Shown piece after piece: positions 1 to 9,849 of a stretch of 64,000 nucleotides of DNA. The stretch is taken from positions 34,416-98,415 of the forward strand of contig QNGE01002744.1 in NCBI GenBank assembly GCA_008508345.1, given 5' to 3'. A program made the position numbers and the translations under genes. Source of the DNA: Paragonimus westermani. Taxonomy: Eukaryota > Platyhelminthes > Trematoda > Plagiorchiida > Troglotrematidae. The notes beneath the pieces were generated by a model. The model ran no database searches, was not told the DNA's origin, and saw only the letters and a program-made list of their open reading frames with translations. The number at the start of each line of letters is the position of its first letter. Position 1 is the stretch's first letter.

Positions 1-1200
1 ATATACACGCGTTTCCGATTTTTTATACATATATATATATACAGTTGTGCGTATTTACATGCATATCTGTTTACATTTACTTATTGATTACACTGAATTT
101 ATACATCTGATTAAGCACACGGCATAGTTTTACAGACCATTCTTCGTTAACTACGTATTTATTATATATGGTATACAAATGTATGATACAAATATCGTAT
201 GTATATTACACTCTGATCGGCCACTGACGTATTGCTACATCAGCCATTGGGAACATTCGGCTTCAATGTCATTCACTGTATCATTAAGCTTTTCAAATTA
301 AGTGTTCCCGGTTATGAAATAAAACCGGCTTCCTCTTTTAAAAGGTTATGTATCAGATGATGATTGAAACGTTTCAAGGGCATGCTGCAAGATGCAGTTT
401 TGGGGGATTTTGCTATTACTTGAAATAAATAGCTTCGGAAAATGTCTAAATATGTTGGCTTAGACGAGGCTGACGGGGAATTACCGAATGTAGTGAGTAA
501 TTGAGTAGTTCTTTTCCCGTGCTAGTCACACCTTTCCGACCGGCAAGATCGTACGAAGTGAACTGATACTGTAATATATATCTGCCGATTACTCCGATCA
601 AACGAAACGTGGAATCAGAAATCCGTATAGGTTTGATACCAGCTACCATTAATTAGGGCTTGAAAACTTACCAGGATGAACAGATATTCATTAGTGAGTG
701 TATACATGCGGACGTAATATGTGGGTTATAAACCGGTTTTTCTTGTGTGTACCTTCTGAGTATAACTTAGTGTAAGATCATTCAGCTAAACTTAATGCTA
801 AGCTTGAATTTTGCACATTTCCGAAATGCATACACAAAAATTCAAAAGGATAAATGGGGTTCAATTCCACGCAATTACGTGAATACGTAGCGGATTAAAT
901 TTCAGACGGAGGTATGGGTAACTGATGAGGATCCAACGAGCCGCTTCAGCCACGCTGTTTGCGGAGAGAGCCTGATGGCAGGGACATGTGTGTACGCCAT
1001 ACGCCGCCGACTGCTAGTTGTTTTCCGCGACATATTCAACATTTTTATCAAAAGATAGGTAAAGTGTGATGGGAGACATCGTGCCTGACACAGCAAGGTG
1101 GCTGTCTAAGCCGTTTTTGAAACGATGAATGTTGTTAGTGGCAATGGATTCACCTAAAAGTTTATAACACTATGAGAATGTTTTACGGCGGGTTTATTCC
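1..1200. other. AT-rich stretch with no recognised gene
   Basis: The first 1.2 kb is AT-rich and begins with a short (AT)n tract around positions 28-41. Only short reading frames of 60-70 codons occur, on the minus strand, and none resembles a protein family I know. It ends where a degraded LINE ORF1 reading frame becomes recognisable. Confidence 0.5.
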
Positions 1201-1204
1201 CGAA

Positions 1205-1750
1205 TCTTTTACCCGAGGTAGCTGAGTCGGTTACTGACACGATAGCTGCGGAGTTACACAGGGGGGTTAGACTGTGCGAGCAACCAGTTAGTAGTTGACC
1301 CACACAATAAAAATCATTTGGTGCCCATGAAAATGGTCTTGCTCAAAAATTGTAATGTGAAAGAACAAAAGTGTCTGCCTGATACGTCGCAAAAAAGTAC
1401 GGCGGAAATGCTGTCCATTGTTACTGCGGTTCACGGATAAGGTTGTGGCGGATGAATTCCTTAGATAACAACAGGAGATGATGCCTGGTGCAAATTTATA
1501 TGCAAAATGCGTTGAATGACATAATGCTACCTCGACAGTAAGTAAGACACCAATATTTCTCGATTGGAGTACTCCGGTCACAAAATGACTGATTTCACCG
1601 AATCAGCCGTCAGTCTCCTCTGTTTCACGAGATTCCTAGGTCTTCAAGTTGTAGCTGGCGATACTGCCGAGTTACCCGTCCAATCGAGTGCAGAAGAGCA
1701 AACCGCACTTCCCCATACTCAAGCCAGACTTCTTCAGTTTATTCAGTGAA
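1205..1750 (+). pseudogene. LINE ORF1 relic (CR1-like family)
   Basis: Broken plus-strand reading frames here match in order the ORF1 protein encoded at 61851-63023. Around 1210-1275 the translation VAESVTDTIAAELH parallels VAAVPLTDIVAMELH of the intact copy. At 1320-1450 VLLKNCNVKEQKC and the following Cys-poor basic stretch parallel the RRM-like core (ILLKANKMEEQEC). At 1640-1750 a Pro/Ala/Gln-rich tail parallels the linker of the intact ORF1. In related LINEs this protein binds the element RNA as part of the retrotransposition particle. Several stops and frameshifts make this copy dead, and neither endonuclease nor RT follows it. The family match is visible in this window; the RNA-binding role is inferred from LINE biology. 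Confidence 0.6.
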
Positions 1751-1964
1751 ACCCACAGTTGATACTGCAAACATTTCATAGCTGTCGGAAATTTACTACA
1801 TAAGTGGAAGAGGTTGACTGGAAACAGTCTGAAAACTACAGCAAAAGTAGTTACACAGAGTACTCAGGGTAGTGTTGAAAATAACGAAAACGAAGAGCCA
1901 AAATCCAGGGATTTAAATTTAGTCATCGGATGCAGAATCTCCGCATGATTCGAAGAAGCTGTGA

Positions 1965-3050
1965 CATGTATTTCGAATGCACTGTAACGCATTTGAGCAG
2001 ATATATACTCCTGTCTGTGGGTTTATATAGGAGACTTCAATGGACGGTTTTTAGCTAAGCGACAAGATCAGCCATCACACAAACGGCTGCCAGCGTCCGG
2101 TTCGGATTAACCCGTCACAGTGACCGAAGCCAAAGGACGACTGCGCTCAACCATCGCCACAATTGGATTGCGCCGCACCACCCAGGGTTACACCCACACA
2201 CCACATATCCAGTGTAAATCCGAAGGAACAGGACCGGGAGGTGTACCAGCGGGGCCTTTGCGTCCAGCCGGCCAATGCTGGTTAGCCAATTGATTGGGTA
2301 GTAAGAAAAGGAAACAGAGAGGGACTGCAACGACGAGATCTAAAATAGGAAGGAAGATTTGTGGAGTACAATGCAAGAAGCATTACAGTAGACGAGTGCA
2401 TCCCAGGGAAGATAAAGATGAAAACCAAAATTCACATTGAACTAAGAAAACCCAGACAGACCACTCACTACACGGTACACCAACAAAGCTGAAAAAATGA
2501 ATGAATAGTAGGTTACAGACACACAGGTTTCTGAAAACAGGAGCAGGTTAATTTTCAACGTTTCGGCCTTTGGCCGATGCAGTCATTAACAGAGGTAGAA
2601 TGGATATACTGATGTGACCTGCCTGAGCCTAACGTAATCACCGTCTCTTCGCCGACGGTGTACTATGAGTACGGTGGTGACTCACGGACCCCAAACGGCC
2701 AGCGCATTTGCGGCCGCACACATCGCAACGTCATATAGTCACTTCACCGCGGCCTATGACACAGATGGCTCTCTTGCGTACCGCAAGCTTCCGCTCACGG
2801 CCGCGCAAAAACTGCTCGTTGAACTTTCGGAAGCATTTCCGGATTGTATTCCTTCAGGCCGTCTGGTTTAACCCCAACCACGAAAACACATGCACACTCA
2901 CACACATCCACGTAAACCAGAAACCAGTGCGATCTGTCAGTGACGAACGGGTTTTTCTGTACGCAGAGTGGTGACATCCACTTGCTAATTGCCACCACCT
3001 CTGCAAACCGCAGCAGCCCTTGATTCTTGTTGCGCAACATATCTGACCAA
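1965..3050 (-). repeat. Left inverted arm (pLTR-like) of Penelope-like element
   Basis: This arm pairs with 7604-8515 and 4685-4833 on the opposite strand. Positions 2017-2872 pair with 7604-8459 with a constant coordinate sum of 10476 from end to end, so there is no net insertion or deletion over 856 bp, and every stretch I compared by eye was identical. Outside this block (below 2017 and above about 2880) the arms remain homologous but are clearly diverged. It contains a hammerhead-like motif on the minus strand and, near 2021-2030, a TATA-like TATATA. The short open frames in it are equally open in the other arm and have no recognisable product. Confidence 0.85.
2547..2590 (-). ncRNA. Hammerhead-ribozyme-like motif, left arm
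   Basis: This is the inverted copy of the motif described at 7886-7929, read on the minus strand. It comprises a 6-bp outer stem (GTTAAT/ATTAAC), CTGCATC, a GGCC-AAA-GGCC hairpin and GAAAC. The hammerhead core box normally reads CTGATGA or CTGANGA; here only CTG is kept, so catalytic activity is doubtful. Confidence 0.4.
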
Positions 3051-3169
3051 CCCTAACCACCCATTCAAGAGACGTTCGCAGTTGGTTCAAAGGCAGATTA
3101 GTCAACCTCAGGCATCTATGGGGGGCTACGACCTACGAACAGAACACAACCCAGAGTCAAAAACATATT

Positions 3170-4595
3170 TTTACCCCTTCTGAGCTAAAAACCAACGAAA
3201 GCCTGATAGTCCTGCAATTGGACAGTGGCTCTGGAGTTGTGGCCATGGATAAGGCTGACTATATATCACTATTGAAAGTTACAACAGAATTTCTTCGGGA
3301 TACCTCAACAGCCATTGTTGCTGAAATTGAATGATGTACAAACGGGGAAGTGCAGGCATTGCTGGAGGGAATTTTAATTTGTCAGTCAAAAACAAAGTCA
3401 ATTACTTCCAAAGGATCACATTTTCTCTAAACCCCACAAATTCAAAGTACCATTGAGGCCAATACTATCCATGCCAATTTCACCACGAAACAGCCTGGCA
3501 CAGTGACTGGCTCGACTTTCGTAACCCTCAGGACAACCAGTAGTTTGGAGATGGATTTGGGCCAATCGATTCATTCAGTGGATTGGACTGTAGCAACGAG
3601 TATATGACCACTTTGGACATTGCCTCTTTGTTTATAAATGTTCCTGCGAGGCAGAAGGTTGACCTAAATTGTTGATATATTGAATCGAACCAGTTGAAAA
3701 CAGAAGTGCCTGCCTCTGAGTGTGAACGATTACTACTACTATGCACAGCGAACATAGTTCCACAACCACGAAACTGTCTACACACAACTCGACGGTGTTG
3801 TTATGGACAGTCAAGTGGACCTGCTACCGGCCGGCATTTTCGTTGCCGCTGGGGGCAGAACGTAGACGCTGTCATCAGTCAGGCTCAGTCCTACCGGCGT
3901 TATGCCGGCGATATCATGCTACCTGAAAACGCCAATTAGATGACAAGTATGTTCGATTCAGTGAAACGGCTGAATTCCAAAATTAGCCTCACCAATGAGC
4001 ACGAGCAAGATGAACCATGGCCTTCTTAGATCTTCGCATGAACCGCCAGAGCAACGGCTTTTACTACGGTCCGTCCGCCGGGAACACGTTTGAACTAGGC
4101 AGTATATGCACCCTCACAGTTTCGTGCTGATCCGGCATGCTGGGGGTCTCATGAGAACGTTTATCCATCGCACAGAATGGATCTGTTTCGAAGACCCAAT
4201 GCCCGCGGACATTTCAGTATTGAGGACCACGCTCAAAGGGAATGGCCATCCATCTGTATTTGCAAAGGAATGCAACAGAAATTTCGGCTGCCGCTAGATG
4301 TTCAACGGCTTCCAAATGAAGTGTTTACCCCCGGGGTGATAACATTACTACTTACAGCGGCTATGGGGTGCACGTTCTGTGCAGCCCAAGTGGTCATATT
4401 GTTCAAAACCACTCTAATCCCAACACCACCTTTTTAAACAGCACTACCGCGTAACGCCAAACCTCACGTCATCTATGAATTCCCAAATGAGCGCCATATC
4501 ACTTTCATAGATGGGATGGGGCAGCAGTTAGGTAATCAGGACAACGAACAAAACCTAGTTTAGGTTCGTAAAAATGTCGGACTCATGTCACAATA
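3170..4595 (+). pseudogene. Penelope-like reverse transcriptase with GIY-YIG remnant
   Basis: This is the body of a Penelope-like RT. Landmarks in order: SGVVAMDKADY near 3230-3270 (the family's N-terminal TVVMDKSDY-type box); TLDIASLFINVP near 3610-3650, carrying the first catalytic Asp; a QLDGVVMDS stretch near 3790 in a shifted frame; and YRRYAGDIML near 3890-3925, where the usual YxDD is Gly-Asp, so a catalytic aspartate is lost. A C-terminal segment with LRTTLKGNGHPSVF follows near 4220-4260. HVIYEF and ITFIDGMGQQLG near 4465-4545 match the family's GIY-YIG endonuclease start in degraded form. There are at least six frame changes or stops. The protein would reverse-transcribe element RNA at a nick made by its own endonuclease; this copy cannot. 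Confidence 0.78.
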
Positions 4596-4684
4596 CGACA
4601 GGTCACAAGGAACTGGGGTCCTCGATCGCTCGACACCTGTTGATTTTTCGACCCAAATCGAACCTGAAGAAGGACCTTTGAGTA

Positions 4685-4833
4685 GGCTTCACAACAAAAT
4701 TCGAGGGTTGCCGCGGTTTGCAGAGATGGTGGCAGTTAGCAAATGGAAGTCATCCCCTTGCGTACAGAATAACTCCTTTGTAAGTACCAGGTTGTTCTGG
4801 TGCCTGGTTCACGTGGAGGCTTGCACACCCAAG
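4685..4833 (+). repeat. Right inverted arm, inner part of Penelope-like element
   Basis: This stretch aligns with the reverse complement of about 2885-3045. The shared order includes CGGTTTGCAGAG, TGGTGGCA, TTAGCAA, TGCGTACAGAA and a GGTT-ACGTGGA stretch. Identity is clearly lower than in the outer 856-bp block. It stops where LINE coding sequence begins, and the matching arm resumes at about 7597-7604. Confidence 0.7.
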
Positions 4834-4845
4834 TAAGTTGCGGGA

Positions 4846-7600
4846 AACAGGTACTGGGTACACGTTCTACTGGATAGGTTACCCGGCAGACGGTGTTCGG
4901 GAGCGTGTTGTCTATTTTACAGTCGTTGATCGCTTCAGTGCTTCGATGATTGGCGAACCGCACGGCATCTGTCTTTGAATGCCGTCCATGCATCTGCGAC
5001 TCAGTCGAGCTGAGTGTGCCACATTTATTAGCGTTTATGGTCCGACTATGTGACAAACTGATGATAAAAAAGACCACTTACATGATCATCTGTCCGCCAC
5101 AGTCCACTCGGCGCCCGTGAGTGAACTACTGTTTGTTCTGAACGACTTGAACACTCGAGCTAGGTGCGACTCAGTAGATTGGCCGGGAGTGTTCGGACCC
5201 TGCGGCGCTGGTGTAGTCAGTGATAACAGTGGTCGTCTGCTGCACCAGTGTGCTACTAACGAGCGGGCTATCACGGACATCTGATTCCAGCCAGCTGTGA
5301 GCGACATCATTGGGCTCATCCTCATTGGCCTATTCACGTGATTGTACAGCAATCCGACATTCGTGAGGTGCGCATCACGCGGCGGTGAGTGTGCACAGGT
5401 CACAGGCTGGCAAGAATCAAATTGTTTACTCGTGTACGTAAGCCTGTTTTGCTGCAGATCTTCAGTACAGCAGCAAAAGTTGGATGTCAGACCGTCGCGG
5501 AACTCCGAGACGAACTCCGCCTTTCAACGTGCAATGGTTGATCTTCTGCACAACGCTTCTGTATCTACTACCAACGGTGATATGTGGCAACACCCCAAGA
5601 AAGAGCATGCGACAGCATCCACTGGGACAATCGGTGTGGAGCGCAAGAAACACCCAGACTGGCTTGATGTCAACAACGTGGCCATCTTCAACTTGGCTGG
5701 ATAGAAGAATACCGAGTTCGCCATATCTATGGTGGATCCAGTCAATGGAGCGAAGAAGGATAGGTTCCGGAGTATCTGCCGTCAAATGGCCGAGCGTGTT
5801 CGCGGAATTACGAAGAACTAGTGGAGGAAGCAGGACAAGCGGATGCTGGGCTTCGCAGATAGTCGACAACGCGGAGTTTTACGATTCGCTTGAGCCTATC
5901 TTCGGTCCGTCCATCCACTTAACCGAAGCACTCGTAAACGTAGACACCGGCTGTTCCTGCACCCAGCCGAAGGACATAATGAAAGTATGGCGCAGACAGT
6001 TTGGCGGCCTGCTCAACCACCCCGCTACAACTGATTGGGTGACTGTGAACAGCCTGCCGCAACAGAACCTTGAACGTTCTCTTGCCGTCGCCTCAGATTC
6101 GCCGGAGTTGCAGTGGGCGACTGGTCAACTGCGAGGCGGGGGTGCTGCAGGCAAGGTTGGGCTGCCAGGTAATATCCCGAATAATGGCGGACCGGCATTA
6201 GAACACGCTTCGCCTAAGATGATTCACTCCACCTGGGAGTACGAGGCGATGCCGCAAGACTTCAAGGAACCCTCATCATACCCTTGTTCAAAGGCAAAGG
6301 TAACAAGCGTGGCGCCGCCATCCAAAAGAGTATCAATCTTCTGAGCTGCGCAGGCAATATGCTTGCCAGTCCTCCTGAGCCAACTGAATGCGAACGTTTT
6401 GGTGGTGAATGTTTCCGAGGTGCAATGTGGATTCCCGACAAGTCGGAGTTCAACCGACCTGGCGTTTGCTGCTCGACAGCTTCAGGAGAAGTGCCATGAG
6501 CAGAACCAGCCCCTGTATGCTTTGTTCGTGGACTTCACTAAGGCCTTCGATTTCGTGAGCCGCTAGGCGCTGTGGAGGGTGCTTGGTATGTTTGGATATC
6601 CAGGTAAGCTAGTCAACATGGTTAAGTTGTCGCACCCGAGCCTGATGGCGAAAGTGCAGTCGTGTGGGTCGACCTCTGATGAATCTGACATAGTCGCTGG
6701 CGTGAAGCAGGGATGTGTTCTGGCCACAGCCTCGTTTAGATAATATTTGACTGCCATTGTAAGAGTTGCTTGTCAGGACCATAGAGAGGATTGTGTTGAG
6801 GTGGAGCATCGGAAGGGCAGGCGGCTGTTGAATATCCGACGTCAAGGCGTCCCAACCCGGCTACATACCTCAACGAGGTGTATACTTCGCAGATGACAGC
6901 GCATTACTGGCGCAAAGCGAAGAGAAAATGTAGTGGCCGGCGCCAGCCTTCGCATCGGCAGCATCAAAGTTTGGATTGGACGTTAACACAGTTACGACGT
7001 TTTCCTTCTTCAGTCTTCGTCTGGTGGAGGCGCTGATTGTGTACATCCACTACAACTCGGCATCGATGGAGACATTGAGGATGGCTGCGCGAATTTTCGT
7101 TACTTAGGCAGCAGGTTGTCGACAGATCTGTCCATCGACCGCGAGCTGGGAGCGCATGTGGCGAAGGATGATGCCGCTTTTGGACGTCTTGAAAGGCGGG
7201 TCTTGAGTAATCCTAGCTGGAGAATGGCCACCAAGCAGTGTGTCTACTGTCCAATGGTGATGTCTTCACCGTTGCACGACAACGAAATGTGGACACAGTA
7301 TGCAGGCAAAATGAGCCATCTCAGCCGCATCTTGGATACTCAGTGGATGAGTAGGATTCCAAAAACTGAGGTGGTGCGGCGATCGGATATCGAAGGGATG
7401 GAATCCACGTTGATGCTGAATCAACCCAGTTGGCTCAGTCACGTCCGTCGAAGGGGCGAGGACTGTACTCCGGAGCAGCTGTTAAACGGACAAGTGGAAA
7501 AACAAAAACGGAAACCCGGTGGTTGGGCGCGGAGGTTCCAGAATGTCATGCATGTAAGTCTTTTATGTCGTACCGTTGAGTTCAGATGCTGGGAAGGGTT
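4846..7600 (+). pseudogene. APE-type LINE relic (RTE/CR1-like) inserted in the Penelope arm
   Basis: This is a non-LTR retrotransposon open on the plus strand with many frame breaks. The endonuclease begins at once with GYTFYWIGYPAD (4846-4900), followed by FISVYGPTM near 5023-5050 and a Gly/Asn-rich stretch near 5130-5270. The linker spans 5480-6230. The RT shows LIIPLFKGKGNKRG near 6280-6310, QCGFPTSRSSTDLAF near 6420-6465, LYALFVDFTKAFDF near 6513-6555 and VAGVKQGCVL near 6690-6720. The catalytic F/YxDD box is lost in the decayed 6880 region. The C-terminal domain runs 7080-7600 (FRYLGSRLS, then WLSHVRRRGED). Both ends abut Penelope arm sequence, so it was inserted after or into that arm. 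Clade assignment within the LINEs is uncertain. Confidence 0.75.
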
Positions 7601-7603
7601 GGC

Positions 7604-8515
7604 GTTAAACCAGACGGCCTGAAGGAATACAATCCGGAAATGCTTCCGAAAGTTCAACGAGCAGTTTTTGCGCGGCCGTGAGCGGAAGCTTGCGGTACGC
7701 AAGAGAGCCATCTGTGTCATAGGCCGCGGTGAAGTGACTATATGACGTTGCGATGTGTGCGGCCGCAAATGCGCTGGCCGTTTGGGGTCCGTGAGTCACC
7801 ACCGTACTCATAGTACACCGTCGGCGAAGAGACGGTGATTACGTTAGGCTCAGGCAGGTCACATCAGTATATCCATTCTACCTCTGTTAATGACTGCATC
7901 GGCCAAAGGCCGAAACGTTGAAAATTAACCTGCTCCTGTTTTCAGAAACCTGTGTGTCTGTAACCTACTATTCATTCATTTTTTCAGCTTTGTTGGTGTA
8001 CCGTGTAGTGAGTGGTCTGTCTGGGTTTTCTTAGTTCAATGTGAATTTTGGTTTTCATCTTTATCTTCCCTGGGATGCACTCGTCTACTGTAATGCTTCT
8101 TGCATTGTACTCCACAAATCTTCCTTCCTATTTTAGATCTCGTCGTTGCAGTCCCTCTCTGTTTCCTTTTCTTACTACCCAATCAATTGGCTAACCAGCA
8201 TTGGCCGGCTGGACGCAAAGGCCCCGCTGGTACACCTCCCGGTCCTGTTCCTTCGGATTTACACTGGATATGTGGTGTGTGGGTGTAACCCTGGGTGGTG
8301 CGGCGCAATCCAATTGTGGCGATGGTTGAGCGCAGTCGTCCTTTGGCTTCGGTCACTGTGACGGGTTAATCCGAACCGGACGCTGGCAGCCGTTTGTGTG
8401 ATGGCTGATCTTGTCGCTTAGCTAAAAACCGTCCATTGAAGTCTCCTATATAAACCCACGGACAGCAGTATGTACCTGCTCAGATGCTGCGATATACGTT
8501 CGAAGTGCAAATTGC
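7604..8515 (+). repeat. Right inverted arm, outer part of Penelope-like element
   Basis: This is the reverse complement of about 1965-2872. The segment 7604-8459 pairs base for base with 2872-2017, without net indels. Beyond 8459 similarity continues in diverged form to about 8515. It carries the sense copy of the hammerhead-like motif (7886-7929) and a TATATAA box near 8448-8454. Open frames at 8100-8361 repeat those of the left arm exactly, because the DNA is the same. They are not taken as genes. Confidence 0.85.
7886..7929 (+). ncRNA. Hammerhead-ribozyme-like motif, right arm
   Basis: Layout: GTTAAT (7886-7891), CTGCATC (7894-7900), stem GGCC (7901-7904), loop AAA, stem GGCC (7908-7911), GAAA (7912-7915), a short spacer, then ATTAAC (7924-7929) closing the outer stem. 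This is the order of stem I, box, stem II, GAAA, short stem III and stem I seen in the minimal hammerheads of Penelope-like elements. The CTGATGA box is altered at four of seven positions, so it is best called a decayed or divergent hammerhead. Confidence 0.42.
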
Positions 8516-9723
8516 GAATCGACTGCTTTTCTGATTTTTTTCAAATTATTCACGGGAAATATCGTTCTGCTAATCTGCAGGAGATTTTGTTGATATGCAC
8601 GAGGAAGATCCTTTCGTTGTATGATATTGAGCGATGTATTTGTTCAGGTTTTTCTGATACACAATATAATCCTTATCGTTAAAAGGAAATAGCACATGAT
8701 TTACTAATATCATGGGTAATTTCTGAATTATCCCATATATATATATGAAGATGATGTCCTGGCCGATTATTAAAAATACAACCGTGGTCATACGCGGAAG
8801 GCCAAAATAACTGCAGCCAACGTGTATGTCGAAATCGACGTACTTTCTCATCGCTTTCAGTTTTCTGCCGATGAATACCGTAGTTTACACATCGCACAGT
8901 TATATTTTGTAATTCGTTACTATAAGTTGTGTATGCGAGGTTTTTCCAATTCCGTCGGTACACTTGTTCGAAAATAACACCATTCTTTTATGAATGTAAC
9001 TGGGAACAAAGATATTCGGCAGTCACCTCACTGTGCTATTTCGTGAGTCTGTCCCCTTTTGTGAGGATTTTTGGGCTGGTGAGGCGAAGAATCATGTCAA
9101 TTTCGGGATTTGCTAATCTATCGACGCTCAACATTCGCCATTCCACGCCGGGTGTAGAATTATCCATTGGTCGCCATCCGTACCTACTCACTGTTACTGT
9201 CCTCATTTTTGGTGACCTACTCAATTCGACGGCCCGAGACTTTTCATTGAGTCGTTCCTTTTTTATTGATACGTCTTTCGTTTCGTTTGTACACACACCT
9301 TCCACATCTATCTGTCACGACCATAGCTCTTCTCTGGAGTTACCGCACTTTTGTCATTTTTACCATTAGGCTGACTAGACTGCTTCAATATCATAATAGC
9401 AGGAGAACACAAAAACACGTTTCGATGATTTGAATTTCTACAACAAGTACTGAACTAAGCAAGCGGTAGATGAGGCGGAATAACTTCTATCTACGACAAC
9501 CGAATCAATCACTCTCTGCGACTGGGATTCTTAGGTAGACAGGTATCTCAATTCATATATTCAAGCTGTGCGCTGGAGGAGGTTTTTTCGTCGATGTGCC
9601 CAAAGTATCGGTCACTGCGCTTTTATGCCCGAACTCCCTAATGGCATTTATTCCATTGGAATTCGGCTATCTTCATTGTGTGTCACACAGATTCCCTGGC
9701 GCGCTTTTTGAGTTTCCGCGTGA
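8516..9723. other. Upstream flank of SNRPD2, no recognised gene
   Basis: This 1.2-kb stretch lies between the Penelope-like element and the first SNRPD2 coding exon. It holds overlapping open frames on both strands at 8929-9369 (plus, 146 codons) and 9036-9305 (minus, 89 codons), without recognisable domains. The promoter and 5' untranslated region of SNRPD2 must lie here or further left, but I see no convincing core promoter or spliced-leader acceptor. Confidence 0.4.
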
Positions 9724-9849
9724 ATGGCGAAGTCCGGTGGGAAACCAAGATGCAACCAGTCGGAGGAAGAACTTTATGAAATCGAAAAGCAAGAATTCGA
9801 AACAGGTCCTCTTTCGGTACTCACGAATGCCGTTAAGAACAACACACAG
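9724..9849 (+). CDS. SNRPD2: SNRPD2 coding exon 1
   Basis: Exon 1 encodes residues 1-42 ([10 protein letters not shown] to KNNTQ), exactly 42 codons. It contains the acidic N-terminal helix ([16 protein letters not shown]) and the start of the Sm fold. The donor is CAG|GTTTGTG, weaker than the consensus GTAAGT. Reading through into the intron would add about 28 unrelated residues before a stop. Confidence 0.93.

Larger units (their letters stand above)
1965..8515 (+). mobile_element. Penelope-like retroelement with inverted terminal arms, split by a LINE
   Basis: The unit has a left arm (about 1965-3050), a decayed RT/GIY-YIG body on the plus strand (about 3170-4595) and a right arm that is the inverted copy of the left. 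The right arm is interrupted: 4685-4833 matches the reverse complement of about 2885-3045, and 7604-8515 matches the reverse complement of about 1965-2872. The intervening 4846-7600 is a LINE. Penelope-like elements typically carry terminal repeats (pLTRs), often rearranged or inverted, with hammerhead-type ribozyme motifs, and both appear here. I saw no clear target-site duplication at the outer ends, which fade into diverged sequence. Confidence 0.72.

Noticed and set aside
2115..2376. Short open frames repeated exactly at 2115-2376 (minus) and 8100-8361 (plus), which look like a conserved small protein
   Set aside because: They are identical only because the DNA lies in the near-identical inverted arms; no homologue or motif is recognisable.
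2665..2974. Open frames in the left arm (2665-2871 and 2708-2974) matching frames at 7605-7811 and 7439-7768
   Set aside because: Same reason: arm identity, not protein conservation. The frames run partly into diverged sequence and change there.
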